Below are positions 10,653 through 19,658 of a stretch of DNA of 55,592 bases, piece after piece. Within the stretch, counting starts at the first letter, position 1. The number at the start of each line of letters is the position of its first letter. A model generated the notes under the pieces. It was not told the origin of the DNA. It searched no databases and was given only the letters and a program-made list of their open reading frames with translations. The stretch covers positions 1-55,592 of the forward strand of contig CANGEU010000009.1 in the NCBI GenBank assembly GCA_947452985.1. The letters are read 5' to 3'. Made by a program: the position numbers and the translations under genes. The DNA comes from Micrococcales bacterium (GTDB lineage Bacteria > Actinomycetota > Actinomycetes > Actinomycetales > Microbacteriaceae).

Positions 10653-11633
10653 TTATCTGGTTGTGCCAGCCACCTTCGGCAGCGCGCCACCGGCGGCTGC
10701 ATTGCGGTCTGGACGGAAGTTTTCGAATGACAGGCCGGTGATGGCACCAACCTTGTCGATGTCGGCCTCGATACGAATCGCTTCGTCGTCTTCAGGGCCA
10801 ACCAATGGAAGTCGTACGCGTGGGCTGTTGATCACGCCAAGTCCATGCAAGGCGTACTTGGTTGCAACAGTCCCAGGAACGTGGTTCATCATGGCTCGAA
10901 CCAATGGCTCAAGCGAGTTGTGAACCTTTAGAGCGTGCTGGAAGTCGTTACGGTTGGTGGCATCAACTAGATCGCGGTAGGCCGCAGGAGCCACGTTTGC
11001 GGTAACACCGATGAGGCCGGTTGCACCAATTGAGAGGTGAGGCAACACGTTGGAGTCGTCGCCCGAGAAGTAGAGCAGACCAGTTTCGTTCATCACTCGA
11101 GAAGCCTGAGCCAAATCACCCTTGGCATCTTTCAAAGCAACGATGTTTGGGTGCTTTGCCGCACGAAGAATGGTCTCGTACTGGATTGGAATGCCGGCCC
11201 GACCAGGGATGTCATAAAGGATTACCGGAAGATCGGTTGAATCGGCAATGAGGCGGAAGTGGGTAAGCACACCAGACTGAGTTGGCTTGTTGTAGTAAGG
11301 GGTGACGATCATTACGCCGTCGGCGCCAGCTTTTTCAGAAGTCTTGTAAAGCTGCATAGCGTGTGCGGTTTCGTTAGAACCACCACCGGTGATGATCTTG
11401 GCGCGGCCAGCAGCGACCGACTTACCAACTTCGACCAACTTGATTTTTTCTGCATCGGTAAGAGTCGAGGTTTCGCCGGTGGTACCGGTAACCACGATGC
11501 CATCGGCACCGTTCGAAATCACGTAGTCCATCAACGCTTCGGTCGCAGGCCAATCGACCTCACCCTCCGAGTTCATCGGAGTGACGAGAGCAACTAGTAC
11601 TTGACCGAAAAGGTCTTTGTTCTGCGCGGACAT
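10653..11633 (-). CDS. dapA: 4-hydroxy-tetrahydrodipicolinate synthase
   Basis: Condenses pyruvate with aspartate semialdehyde, the first step of the diaminopimelate branch. Visible are the TGTTGETSTLT substrate loop, YDIPGRAGI and the Schiff-base lysine in VALKDAKGD. I take the ATG at 11633 (MSAQNKDLFGQ, 326 residues) because a TAATCT box sits 7 bases upstream, pointing to a leaderless start. An upstream in-frame GTG at 11657 would add 8 residues but contains that box. It is followed by rnj after 9 bases. Confidence 0.95.
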   Translation of the reverse strand: MSAQNKDLFGQVLVALVTPMNSEGEVDWPATEALMDYVISNGADGIVVTGTTGETSTLTDAEKIKLVEVGKSVAAGRAKIITGGGSNETAHAMQLYKTSEKAGADGVMIVTPYYNKPTQSGVLTHFRLIADSTDLPVILYDIPGRAGIPIQYETILRAAKHPNIVALKDAKGDLAQASRVMNETGLLYFSGDDSNVLPHLSIGATGLIGVTANVAPAAYRDLVDATNRNDFQHALKVHNSLEPLVRAMMNHVPGTVATKYALHGLGVINSPRVRLPLVGPEDDEAIRIEADIDKVGAITGLSFENFRPDRNAAAGGALPKVAGTTR

Positions 11634-11640
11634 AACATCA

Positions 11641-11646
11641 AGATTA
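11641..11646 (-). promoter_or_regulatory. Leaderless -10 box for dapA
   Basis: Minus-strand TAATCT followed by 7 bases and ATG, without a ribosome-binding site. It decides the start codon of dapA in favour of 11633. Confidence 0.6.
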
Positions 11647-11706
11647 GCGGTTAGCACTGCAGGCTTGCCATGCCAGATGTATTAGCCTTGCCACAGGGAG
11701 TAACAA

Positions 11707-12930
11707 ATGCGCGAAACGATGAAGTTTTGGGCCGGCAATCTGAATGCCGGATTCACCGTTGCGCTAGTAGCACTCCCCCTAGCCATTGCCTTTGGAGAGA
11801 GCAGCTCTCTCGGTGCCGCTGCCGGCATCACCACTGCAATTTTTGCAGGCCTGGTGGCAGCTATTTTTGGCGGAAGCAAGTACCAGGTGTCTGGGCCTAC
11901 CGGAGCCATGACAGTGGTTTTGATTCCCTTGGCTTTGAAGTATGGCCCGACCGGGGTGTTTTTCGCTGGCCTCCTGGCCGGAATTATTCTCCTGTTGGCA
12001 GGCCTCCTAAAATTAGGACGCCATGTACACAAACTTCCGGCATCGGTAATTGAAGGATTTAGTGCCGGAATTGCAGTGGTGATCGCTCTGCAACAATTTG
12101 GTTGGGCGCTCGGAGTTAGTGCCGTTCATGGAGATCGCGTGTACCTAACCGCTTGGCAACAGGTGACGGTCTGGTTCGGGAGCCCGACGGCACCATCGAT
12201 TGCTGTAGCGATCGTGGTCATGCTTTCGGTGATCCTGGCCCTTCGAAAGTTTCCAAAGCTCCCCGCGAGCATTTTGACTCTCATCTTGGCTACGCTGATT
12301 TGCCAACTGGCCGGCCTGAAACTCGCAACCATTCCGGTAATCGCAAACCCGCTCGGCACCGTAAGTTTCGATTTCCTAAAGGTGAGCAGCCATTTTGCCG
12401 ATTTCCTGATACCAGCTCTTGGAATTGCTGCACTCGGTGCTTTTGAGGCACTACTTTCTGCCAAGATTGCCGACCGCATGGTGGGTGAAGGCGCCAGCCA
12501 TAACAGCGACCAAGAGTTGGTTGGCCAGGGACTTGCCAACCTAGTGGTGCCTTTTCTCGGTGGCGTTCCGGCAACCGCCGCTCTGGCCAGAACCGCGGTG
12601 AATGTGCGCAGCGGTGCCACTAGCAAGGTCGCCGCCGGTTTCCATTCGGTATTTCTAGTAATTATGGTGTTGGTGCTCTCGCCACTGGTGAGCCTCGTTC
12701 CGCTACCAGCCCTGGCCGGGGTATTGCTGGCCACAGCATTCAACATGTTGAAGTGGGATGAACTCGGCAAGGTGGCCAAGAACTCAAAGCTAGATTTTCT
12801 TCTGGTTGTGGTGAGCCTGGCTCTGACCGTCTTGGTGGATCTAACTAGCGCACTGCTGGTGGGAGTCTTAATGTGGCTCGCCCTCCGAAAGTCGAAACTT
12901 GCGAAGGGCGAGAAAAACTACGACGTTTAG
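11707..12930 (+). CDS. SulP-family inorganic anion transporter without STAS domain
   Basis: A polytopic membrane protein of 407 residues with about ten or more hydrophobic helices. The SulP pattern is visible in LVALPLAIAFGESSSLGAAAG near the N-terminus, YQVSGPTGAMTVVL and IEGFSAGIAVVIALQQ. Family members carry sulfate, bicarbonate or other anions; the substrate cannot be told here. The usual cytoplasmic STAS domain is missing: the protein ends right after the membrane part with a short basic tail. It is read divergently from dapA with an AGGGAG ribosome site, and converges on thyX. Confidence 0.85.
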   Translation: MRETMKFWAGNLNAGFTVALVALPLAIAFGESSSLGAAAGITTAIFAGLVAAIFGGSKYQVSGPTGAMTVVLIPLALKYGPTGVFFAGLLAGIILLLAGLLKLGRHVHKLPASVIEGFSAGIAVVIALQQFGWALGVSAVHGDRVYLTAWQQVTVWFGSPTAPSIAVAIVVMLSVILALRKFPKLPASILTLILATLICQLAGLKLATIPVIANPLGTVSFDFLKVSSHFADFLIPALGIAALGAFEALLSAKIADRMVGEGASHNSDQELVGQGLANLVVPFLGGVPATAALARTAVNVRSGATSKVAAGFHSVFLVIMVLVLSPLVSLVPLPALAGVLLATAFNMLKWDELGKVAKNSKLDFLLVVVSLALTVLVDLTSALLVGVLMWLALRKSKLAKGEKNYDV

Positions 12931-12931
12931 C

Positions 12932-13666
12932 TTACGGAGCTACGCGACCGTGCTGGTTGAATGCCTCGTAGGTGTATGGCATTAGTTCAGCCCAGAAGTC
13001 TTCCATCTTCTCTGCACACATTTCGATTTCACGCTGTGGGAACGAAGGGAAGTGGGTTCCTTCACGCTTGGTGCGAAGGCTTAGGAAGTTCATCAACGCG
13101 CGAGCGTTCATGGTCACATACATCGACGAGTAGATGTTTAGTGGAAGCACGATACGTGCCACCTCACGTGCAACGCCAGCTTCAAGCATGCGCTTGTAAG
13201 ACTCGTAGGCGTGCTGTGAAGCGGTGCGTGATTCCTGCTCAACTAGAGCAACCTGCTCGGCGGTTCCAGGAAGGAACTCGTAGTGACCGGCCTTGCCAAC
13301 CTGGATTAGGTTGCGCTCTGGACCTGGAACGTAGAACACTGGGCTCAGTTCCTTGTATCGACCCGATTCTTCGTTGTACGAGGCAATGCGGTGACGCATG
13401 AACTCGCGGAACACGAAGATTGGTGCCTGAACGTAGAAAGTCATTGAGTTGTGTTCGAACGGGGAACCGTGACGGTCACGCATTAGATAGTTGATCAGAC
13501 CCTTGTTGGCCTTCTCATTGTCGGCAGCGTCAACATTGGCTGCAGCAGACTCAAGAGTCTGCTCGCCCTGAGTCGACACACGAGCTGCGAAAAGCACGTC
13601 GGAGTCGGCTGCTGAAGAGCGCACGAGTTCTACGGTTACATCACTACGGAATTTGATTTCTGACAC
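12932..13666 (-). CDS. thyX: Flavin-dependent thymidylate synthase
   Basis: Makes dTMP from dUMP using methylene-tetrahydrofolate and FADH2. The ThyX signature RHRIASYNEESGRY is at residues 91-104, followed by ELSPVFYVP. At 244 residues the length is normal. The start is GTG at 13666, placed 6 bases after a TAATCT box, so the mRNA is probably leaderless. The stop is two bases from the end of the convergent SulP gene. Confidence 0.97.
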   Translation of the reverse strand: MSEIKFRSDVTVELVRSSAADSDVLFAARVSTQGEQTLESAAANVDAADNEKANKGLINYLMRDRHGSPFEHNSMTFYVQAPIFVFREFMRHRIASYNEESGRYKELSPVFYVPGPERNLIQVGKAGHYEFLPGTAEQVALVEQESRTASQHAYESYKRMLEAGVAREVARIVLPLNIYSSMYVTMNARALMNFLSLRTKREGTHFPSFPQREIEMCAEKMEDFWAELMPYTYEAFNQHGRVAP

Positions 13667-13672
13667 AAGGAA

Positions 13673-13678
13673 AGATTA
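13673..13678 (-). promoter_or_regulatory. Leaderless -10 box for thyX
   Basis: Minus-strand TAATCT, 6-base spacer TTCCTT, then the GTG start. Confidence 0.6.
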
Positions 13679-13732
13679 CCTGCAACCGAGCGTAAGAATT
13701 CGCAACAAACCATCTGGGCGTGTAGCACCGCC

Positions 13733-13738
13733 TAACCT
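13733..13738 (+). promoter_or_regulatory. Leaderless -10 box for the thioredoxin-like gene
   Basis: TAACCT followed by 6 bases and ATG at 13745. No Shine-Dalgarno is seen. Confidence 0.6.
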
Positions 13739-13744
13739 TGAACT

Positions 13745-14188
13745 ATGCCTTTCGACCAGAACCTAATCGTCATCATTGCGTTACTTGTTATCGCAACCGT
13801 TGCTGGTCTGGTTTGGCGCTCATCAACGGGTCGCGCCAAGCGCATCAAGCACGGCCTACAAATTGATCTAAAGGAAATTGGCGCCACCAAAGATGGAAAG
13901 CCGGTTACCGCTTTCGGTGAACACACCACCTTCCTGCAGTTTTCCAGTGAAACTTGCTCCACCTGTAAACAAACCGCCAAGCTCTTCCATGAGCTGGAGA
14001 AAACTTCCCACGGAGTTCTCCACATCGAAGTAGACCTAACCCACCGCCTAGACCTTGCCGACAAGTTCGGCATCCTGCAAACTCCCACCACTCTGGTTCT
14101 CGATTCCAAAGGAATTGTGAAATCTAGAATTGGTGGAGCCCCGAAACCATCAACAATTGAAGAAGAGATTGGACATTTCGTAATCTAA
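13745..14188 (+). CDS. Membrane-anchored thioredoxin-family protein
   Basis: A 147-residue protein: one N-terminal membrane helix (about residues 6-24), then a thioredoxin fold with the active-site motif CSTC at 71-74 and the cis-proline region LQTPTTLVLDSKG. The anchor suggests the redox domain faces outward, but orientation is inferred. Its stop overlaps the start of the DUF4395 gene (TAATG). That pairing is recurrent in actinobacteria and suggests a joint thiol-redox role. Confidence 0.85.
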   Translation: MPFDQNLIVIIALLVIATVAGLVWRSSTGRAKRIKHGLQIDLKEIGATKDGKPVTAFGEHTTFLQFSSETCSTCKQTAKLFHELEKTSHGVLHIEVDLTHRLDLADKFGILQTPTTLVLDSKGIVKSRIGGAPKPSTIEEEIGHFVI

Positions 14189-14637
14189 TGAGCAAGTCAC
14201 AGATCGACCCACGCGGTCCACGTTTTGGAGCCGGCATCACAGCCATTTTGTTGCTGATTGACATTTATCTTTCACTAACGCCAGCCTCTTTCCCAACCGC
14301 GGTTTCGCTCCTTGCGATCATCGTGGCACTGTTTGCCATCGGCGCCTTCTTTGGTAACGCCAAGCACCCTTACGGTTATATCTTCAAGCGCCTGGTTCGC
14401 CCGCTACTGCAGGCACCAAAGGAACTTGAGGACTCACGACCACCGCAGTTCGCGCAGCTGATTGGCTTGTTGGTTGCTGGAACCGGACTAATTCTTGGAG
14501 CCTTTGACATTCAACTAGGGCTTACCATTGCGGCTGCCGCAGCGTTCTTCGCCGCGTTCCTAAACGCAGTGTTCAACTACTGCTTGGGCTGCCAGATTTG
14601 GCTCGGTCTAGCTCGAGCCGGTCTAATCAAGGCCTAA
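14188..14637 (+). CDS. DUF4395 family membrane protein
   Basis: A 149-residue protein with four hydrophobic stretches (about 15-32, 38-55, 90-107 and 108-130), a conserved cytosolic-looking loop (YIFKRLVRPLL) and a C-terminal CLGC motif at 132-135. DUF4395 proteins have no firmly established function. The CxxC motif and the overlap with a thioredoxin gene suggest the two exchange electrons, possibly in a way analogous to DsbD/DsbB-like membrane partners; this is inference. Confidence 0.82.
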   Translation: MSKSQIDPRGPRFGAGITAILLLIDIYLSLTPASFPTAVSLLAIIVALFAIGAFFGNAKHPYGYIFKRLVRPLLQAPKELEDSRPPQFAQLIGLLVAGTGLILGAFDIQLGLTIAAAAAFFAAFLNAVFNYCLGCQIWLGLARAGLIKA

Positions 14638-14641
14638 GTTT

Positions 14642-15082
14642 TTACTTCCTGTGGAGAGCCATGGCTTCGGCCATGGCTTTTCTCGCTCTAGGACGATCGC
14701 CGCAGGCGTCGTAGGCCAAGGAGAGTGCGAATGCGCTCTTCCAATCGTTTGGGTTAGCTTCGGCCAACTTGGCCACCGCCTTGAAGTTTTCGTCGGCTGA
14801 TTCCTTGGTTGGGCGGCCGCTTGGGCGCAGAACGAGTTGAAATACCGGCCATTCGCCCGCGTTATCTAGTTCGCGACCCATTGCTTCTACCTTGAGCCCA
14901 AAGCGCAATTCCCGATAAATGGCATAGGCGCCAAGAGCGGGGAAAACGAAGACCAAGACACCCAGAAGCATCCCAAGCCAAGAACCAATCGCCATCATGC
15001 CGAGGGCCCATTTGCTCAGTAGCAACAGGTAAACAGCAAGCAGCGCAATCGAGATAACTGCCCCGAGCTTTGGAGACTTCAC
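14642..15082 (-). CDS. Small membrane protein with TPR-like tail
   Basis: A 146-residue protein of unknown function. Two hydrophobic helices (about residues 7-24 and 28-57) are followed by a soluble region whose end, around 115-143, looks like a single tetratricopeptide-type helical pair (WKSAFALSLAYDACGDRPRARKAM). The start is a GTG directly after the dapB stop, so it is coupled to dapB. The last codons overlap a terminator for the opposite strand. Confidence 0.75.
   Translation of the reverse strand: MKSPKLGAVISIALLAVYLLLLSKWALGMMAIGSWLGMLLGVLVFVFPALGAYAIYRELRFGLKVEAMGRELDNAGEWPVFQLVLRPSGRPTKESADENFKAVAKLAEANPNDWKSAFALSLAYDACGDRPRARKAMAEAMALHRK
14657..14681 (+). terminator. Intrinsic terminator for the thioredoxin/DUF4395 pair
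   Basis: A perfect 9-bp stem (AGCCATGGC / GCCATGGCT) with a TTCG tetraloop, followed by TTT on the plus strand, 20 bases after the DUF4395 stop. It lies inside the 3' end of the opposing gene, where it encodes the repeated peptide AMAEAMA. Confidence 0.6.
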
Positions 15083-15799
15083 TTAGGCGACAACCGATTC
15101 GAGACCAACAAAGAGTCCCTTATTTGCCGAGGCAAAACGAATTGCAGCAAGAATGCCAGCCGAGTAGGAAACCACCGACGAAACCTCGTGTGAAATCGTG
15201 AGGACTTCACTTTCGCCACCAAGGATGACTTCCTGTTTGGCGCTGACACCACTTAGGCGAAGGCTGTGAATTGGTATTCCGGCCACAATCTCGCCACGTG
15301 CGATTTGACCAACGCCGGTAATCAGTGGAACCTCTCCCCTGGCGGCGGCAATCAACTCGGCAGTGCGGATTGCGGTGCCCGAAGGTGAATCCACTTTGTG
15401 GGCATGGTGAGCTTCAACAATTTCAATTGTTGAGAAGAATTTGGCTGCCTCGGCTGCAAAACGTGTTGCCAACATTGAGCCGATTGAGAAGTTCGGAACA
15501 ATAACCACGGTTGAACCGGTGCGAGCAATCTCGGCTTCTAGCGTTGAAAGTTTTGCAGCCGACCAACCCGAGGTACCAACGACCACTGGAATACCGGCAG
15601 CCACCGCGTAGTCAACAACCTGCTGGCTTACCTCAAGTCTGGTGACATCGAAAATCATATCGGCGCCATCAAGTTCGGCCAATGCCGAACGCGAGTTGAG
15701 CGAGGCGTGAAGCGAAAGATCCTGAGCCGAATCGATTAGGTCGAGCGCAAGCTTTCCCATGCGCCCAGTGGCGCCTACAACTGCAACTTTGATGGTCAT
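15083..15799 (-). CDS. dapB: 4-hydroxy-tetrahydrodipicolinate reductase
   Basis: Reduces the DapA product with NAD(P)H in the diaminopimelate/lysine pathway. The Rossmann motif VVGATGRMG is at residues 6-14 and the substrate segment HHAHKVDSPSGTAIRTAE contains the catalytic His/Lys region. The 238-residue protein begins at the ATG at 15799, which lies 7 bases after TAAGGT; longer in-frame readings run into the upstream peptidase gene. Confidence 0.96.
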   Translation of the reverse strand: MTIKVAVVGATGRMGKLALDLIDSAQDLSLHASLNSRSALAELDGADMIFDVTRLEVSQQVVDYAVAAGIPVVVGTSGWSAAKLSTLEAEIARTGSTVVIVPNFSIGSMLATRFAAEAAKFFSTIEIVEAHHAHKVDSPSGTAIRTAELIAAARGEVPLITGVGQIARGEIVAGIPIHSLRLSGVSAKQEVILGGESEVLTISHEVSSVVSYSAGILAAIRFASANKGLFVGLESVVA

Positions 15800-15806
15800 G
15801 GTTTCA

Positions 15807-15812
15807 ACCTTA
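15807..15812 (-). promoter_or_regulatory. Leaderless -10 box for dapB
   Basis: Minus-strand TAAGGT, then 7 bases (TGAAACC) and ATG. It overlaps the stop region of the upstream M16 peptidase gene. Confidence 0.55.
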
Positions 15813-17144
15813 AACGAAACTCTTGAAAGCCGACTCGTCAACGTCGCCAACTGCAACCAGCGAACGCTCACGAGATACCAGTGTTTGAGCCACCTTTTGA
15901 ACGTCGTCGGCTTGCACCTTCGAGTAGCGAAGCAAGGTTTCATCGAGGTCGTAGAACTTACCGTTGTGAATCTCAGACGAGAACAATCGGTTCATTCTTG
16001 CCATAGAACTTTCAAACTTAAGAGCCAGAGAGCCCGAGATGTTCCCGCGAGCAAGCTCCAACTCGGCCGAGGTAATTCCCTCGGAAGCTAGCTTCTCCAA
16101 TTCATTCCACATCAAACCGGTTACTTCGGTCGACTTGGCAGGTGCACACCCGGCGTATAGCCCAAAGATTGCGCCATCTGAGTAAGCCTGGTTAAACGAG
16201 TAAACCGAATAAGCCAGCCCGCGCTTTTCGCGGATCTCCTGGAACAGGCGAGAACTCATTCCACCACCGAGCACGGTGTTCAAAACGGCCATGTCGTAAC
16301 GCTGTTCGTCGTCGGCGACTAAGCCCTGGCAACCAATCAGAATGTTGGTTTGCGAGATCGGTCGCTTGATGACTTCCAAGGTTTTCGCGCGAGGAATGAA
16401 GGTGTCGCCGATGAAACGACGTTCACGTGGTTGGGCCGCAACCGATAGGTCCCAGCCAGCCTGAGTAAGCGCCTGCTCAACCAAATGAACCAGTTCGTCG
16501 TGGTTCACTCCGCCAGCAGCGGCAATTACCAGGTCCTGCGGGCGGTAGTTGGCCTTGTAGTGTTCCCAAACGGCATCGCGGGTGACATCGGTGATGGTCT
16601 GATTGGTTCCGCCAATTGGGCGACCGAGTGGGTGATCTCCGTGCAGTGCCGCGGAGAAAGTTTCGTGAGCGACATCTTCAGGATCGTCGTCGTTCATCGC
16701 CAATTCTTCAAGAATGACGGTGCGTTCGTTCTCGAATTCATCCGGGTCAATTACCGATGAGGTAAGCATGTCGGCAATTACGTCGATTGCCAAAGGCAAC
16801 GCACGGTCTTGCACGCGTGCGTAGTACGAGGTGTATTCCTTGCCGGTGGCCGCATTTGAAGAGCCACCCACCGAATCGAAGGCAATTGCAATATCTAGCG
16901 CGGTGCGCTTTTCAGTGCCCTTGAACAATAAGTGCTCAAGGAAGTGGGTGGAACCGAAGTGACCACCGGTTTCATCGCGAGAACCAACCGGTACCGAGAA
17001 CGAAATAGAAACGCTCTGACTGCCAGGCATGGCCTCCGACAAAATGCGAACACCGCTTGGGAGAACAGTACGGCGAACCGTGCTGCCTCCCGAAGCGGTG
17101 AACTCGAGTTCGGCTTTATCTAATGGAAAAAAGATCTCAGCCAT
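15810..17144 (-). CDS. pepR: M16 family zinc metallopeptidase (processing-peptidase-like)
   Basis: A 444-residue peptidase with the inverted zinc motif HFLEH at 67-71 and the downstream glutamates in ENERTVILEELAMNDDDPED that complete the site. Residues after about 200 form the inactive second half of the fold. Position directly behind pnp is the usual one in actinobacteria; its physiological substrate is unknown. The ATG lies 9 bases after the pnp stop. A weaker leaderless box (TAGTTT, 5-base spacer) contains that stop codon. Confidence 0.9.
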   Translation of the reverse strand: MAEIFFPLDKAELEFTASGGSTVRRTVLPSGVRILSEAMPGSQSVSISFSVPVGSRDETGGHFGSTHFLEHLLFKGTEKRTALDIAIAFDSVGGSSNAATGKEYTSYYARVQDRALPLAIDVIADMLTSSVIDPDEFENERTVILEELAMNDDDPEDVAHETFSAALHGDHPLGRPIGGTNQTITDVTRDAVWEHYKANYRPQDLVIAAAGGVNHDELVHLVEQALTQAGWDLSVAAQPRERRFIGDTFIPRAKTLEVIKRPISQTNILIGCQGLVADDEQRYDMAVLNTVLGGGMSSRLFQEIREKRGLAYSVYSFNQAYSDGAIFGLYAGCAPAKSTEVTGLMWNELEKLASEGITSAELELARGNISGSLALKFESSMARMNRLFSSEIHNGKFYDLDETLLRYSKVQADDVQKVAQTLVSRERSLVAVGDVDESAFKSFV

Positions 17145-17152
17145 TGATGAAA

Positions 17153-19390
17153 CTATTCAGCCGAAGCTGCGTCGTCTTCAACCACAGGCGAAAGCGAAAG
17201 CTTGCCGCGGTCGTCGATCTTGGTGATTTCAACCTGAAGCTTCTGGCCAACTTCAAGAATGTCTTCAACATTCTCAACGCGCTTTCCGCCAGAGATCTTC
17301 TTCAGTTCGGAAACGTGAAGCAGACCATCTTTTCCAGGAACTAGTGAGATGAACGCACCGAAGGTGGCCAACTTCACGACGGTTCCAAGGAAACGCTCGC
17401 CAATCTCAGGAAGGTGAGGGTTAGCGATGTTGTTGATGGCAGCCTTAGCAGCCTCAGCCGAAGGACCGTCGGTAGCACCGATAAATACGGTTCCGTCGTC
17501 TTCGATCGAGATGTCTGCGCCAGTGTCTTCCTGAATCTGGTTGATCATCTTGCCCTTTGGACCAATGACCTCACCGATCTTATCTACAGGAATCTTCACC
17601 GAGATGATCCGTGGTGCGGTTGCAGCCATTTCACCTGGTTCGCTGATTGCCTGGTTCATCACGTCAAGGATTGCAGTGCGCGCTTCCTTGGCCTGAGTTA
17701 GAGCGCCGGCTAGAACATCGGTAGGAATACCGTCTAGCTTGGTGTCCAACTGGATTGCGGTGATGAAGTCGGCAGTTCCGGCAACCTTGAAGTCCATGTC
17801 GCCTAGGGCGTCTTCGGCACCAAGGATGTCGGTTAGCGCTGCATACGAGGTCTTACCGTCGATGGTGTCTGAGATCAGACCCATTGCGATACCCGCTACT
17901 GGAGCCTTTAGAGGCACACCAGCTGCTAGTAGCGAAAGGGTTGAAGCACAAACCGAACCCATTGAGGTTGAACCGTTCGAACCTAGAGCTTCCGAAACCT
18001 GACGAATTGCGTAAGGGAATTCGGTGCGGCCAGGAAGAACTGGAACTAGAGCGCGCTCAGCCAATGCACCGTGACCAATTTCACGACGCTTTGGAGTACC
18101 AACACGACCAACTTCACCGGTTGAGTAAGGAGGGAAGTTGTAGTTGTGCATGTAGCGCTTGGTGGTCTCTGGGCTCAGTGCGTCAATGGTCTGTTCCATC
18201 TTCAGCATGTTCAGAGTGGTGATGCCCAAGATCTGGGTCTCTCCGCGCTGGAAGATAGCCGAACCGTGAACGCGCGGAATTACGTCAACTTCTGCGTCTA
18301 GGACACGGATGTTGCGAAGACCACGGCCGTCGATGCGAACGCCTTCTTTTAGAACACGGGTACGAACAACCTTCTTGGTTACCGACTTGTAAGCTGCAGA
18401 AATCTGGTTCTGGTGCTCTTCGGTAAGAACGGTCGAAAGTGCTTCCTTAACCGATGCCTTTAGTGCGTCATCGGCGTCCTGGCGCTCCTGCTTGTCGGCG
18501 ATTAGGTAGATGCTACCTAGCTTCTCTTCAGCAAGCTTTGCAACGTGGTCGTAGACCTCGTCGGCGTAAGGAGGGAACACTGGGTACTCGGTTAGTGGCT
18601 TTGCCGACTTAGCAGCTAGACGCGACTGAGCAGCAACAAGTTCCTTAATGAAAGGCTTGGCAGCTTCTAGACCGGCAGCAACAACAGCTTCGTTAGGAGC
18701 GGTTGCGCCCTGGTTCTTCACAAGATCCCAGGTGTTTTCGGTAGCTTCTGCTTCAACCATCATGATGGCAACGTCTTCGACGCCGTTCTCGGTTACAACG
18801 CGACCAGCAACGACCATGTCGAATACTGCGCGCTCTAGCTGAGAGTGCTTAGGGAAGGCAACCCACTGGTCGTCGATTAGTGCCACACGGACACCACCGA
18901 TTGGGCCAGAGAATGGCAGACCAGCAAGCTGAGTTGACATCGAAGCAGCGTTGATTGCTACCACGTCGTACATCTCATCTGGGTGGATAGCCATAACGGT
19001 GACAACAACCTGAACTTCGTTACGTAGACCATCAACGAATGATGGACGTAGTGGACGGTCGATTAGACGACAGGTCAGGATTGCTTCGGTCGATGGACGA
19101 CCTTCGCGACGGAAGAAGCTGCCAGGAATCTTTCCTGCAGCGTACATCTTCTCTTCAACGTCGATGGTAAGTGGGAAAAAGTCGAACTGGTCTTTTGGCT
19201 GCTTTGAAGCAGTGGTTGCCGAGAACAACATGGTTTCGCCGTCAATGTAGACGGCTGCGGCACCCTGAGCCTGCTGGGCTAGGCGGCCTGACTCGAAACG
19301 GATTACACGCTTACCGTGCTTGCCGTTGTCGATGATTGCGTATTCGTATTCTGAGCCATCCATAGGCTCGTAGTTATCTGGACCGGTCAT
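17153..19390 (-). CDS. pnp: Polyribonucleotide nucleotidyltransferase (PNPase)
   Basis: Phosphorolytic 3'-5' exoribonuclease and polymerase, 745 residues. Two RNase PH domains surround an all-helical linker, then a KH domain ([20 protein letters not shown], about 615-660) and an S1 domain ([20 protein letters not shown], about 675-735) bind RNA. A GAGGAGAG ribosome site precedes the ATG. The gene has a structured 5' leader and follows rpsO. Both features suggest expression is set partly by RNA structure. Confidence 0.97.
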   Translation of the reverse strand: MTGPDNYEPMDGSEYEYAIIDNGKHGKRVIRFESGRLAQQAQGAAAVYIDGETMLFSATTASKQPKDQFDFFPLTIDVEEKMYAAGKIPGSFFRREGRPSTEAILTCRLIDRPLRPSFVDGLRNEVQVVVTVMAIHPDEMYDVVAINAASMSTQLAGLPFSGPIGGVRVALIDDQWVAFPKHSQLERAVFDMVVAGRVVTENGVEDVAIMMVEAEATENTWDLVKNQGATAPNEAVVAAGLEAAKPFIKELVAAQSRLAAKSAKPLTEYPVFPPYADEVYDHVAKLAEEKLGSIYLIADKQERQDADDALKASVKEALSTVLTEEHQNQISAAYKSVTKKVVRTRVLKEGVRIDGRGLRNIRVLDAEVDVIPRVHGSAIFQRGETQILGITTLNMLKMEQTIDALSPETTKRYMHNYNFPPYSTGEVGRVGTPKRREIGHGALAERALVPVLPGRTEFPYAIRQVSEALGSNGSTSMGSVCASTLSLLAAGVPLKAPVAGIAMGLISDTIDGKTSYAALTDILGAEDALGDMDFKVAGTADFITAIQLDTKLDGIPTDVLAGALTQAKEARTAILDVMNQAISEPGEMAATAPRIISVKIPVDKIGEVIGPKGKMINQIQEDTGADISIEDDGTVFIGATDGPSAEAAKAAINNIANPHLPEIGERFLGTVVKLATFGAFISLVPGKDGLLHVSELKKISGGKRVENVEDILEVGQKLQVEITKIDDRGKLSLSPVVEDDAASAE

Positions 19391-19469
19391 GGTCTCTCCT
19401 CTTGTATCTTCACGCGCGAAAAAACCACACAGTTTGCGTGAGTCGCGCTAGAGCTATTCGGCGCGGTTA

Positions 19470-19550
19470 ACTGCCCACCGAATGTGGGCTGCCCTGATCT
19501 GCAGTAAAGAACCTTGGAATTCTTTCCAAGACCCACCACCGAAGATCAGC
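19470..19550 (-). ncRNA. Structured leader of pnp, Actino-pnp-like RNA motif
   Basis: On the minus strand an outer 7-bp stem (19543-19549 with 19494-19500) encloses an inner 7-bp stem (19524-19530 with 19513-19519) capped by a 4-base loop. A separate hairpin follows (19473-19478 with 19484-19489). The Actino-pnp motif is an established cis-regulatory RNA upstream of actinobacterial exoribonuclease genes; position and nested-stem shape fit, but I could not run a covariance model. A further pairing (TCACGC/GCGTGA) closer to the start codon may extend the structure. Confidence 0.65.
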
Positions 19551-19610
19551 AAACGTAGCCGCAAAGCTCTGTTTCTAGGGTAACAGCAGAACCCGACATT
19601 GCCTAGAACT

Positions 19611-19646
19611 AAAAAACCGCCCCGAGTATACCCAGGACGGTTTTTT
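19611..19646 (-). terminator. Intrinsic terminator of rpsO
   Basis: On the minus strand ACCGTCC pairs with GGGCGGT (one G-U) and is followed by TTTTTT, 12 bases past the rpsO stop. A-run and T-run are symmetric, but the wobble pairs only on the minus strand. Confidence 0.75.
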
Positions 19647-19658
19647 GTAAAGTCAGAA

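Larger units (their letters stand above)
19391..19658 (-). other. rpsO-pnp intergenic region
   Basis: This 268-base gap contains the rpsO terminator, a possible pnp promoter (-10 like TACCCT near 19576-19581 on the minus strand), the structured leader and the pnp ribosome site. No protein-coding frame is supported here. Confidence 0.7.

Noticed and set aside
12126-12779. 217-residue frame antisense to the SulP gene
   Set aside because: No membrane pattern, domain or ribosome site; the SulP protein on the other strand is clear.
15800-15943. In-frame upstream extension of dapB
   Set aside because: It overlaps the M16 peptidase gene and has no similarity to DapB; the ATG at 15799 begins the Rossmann fold properly.
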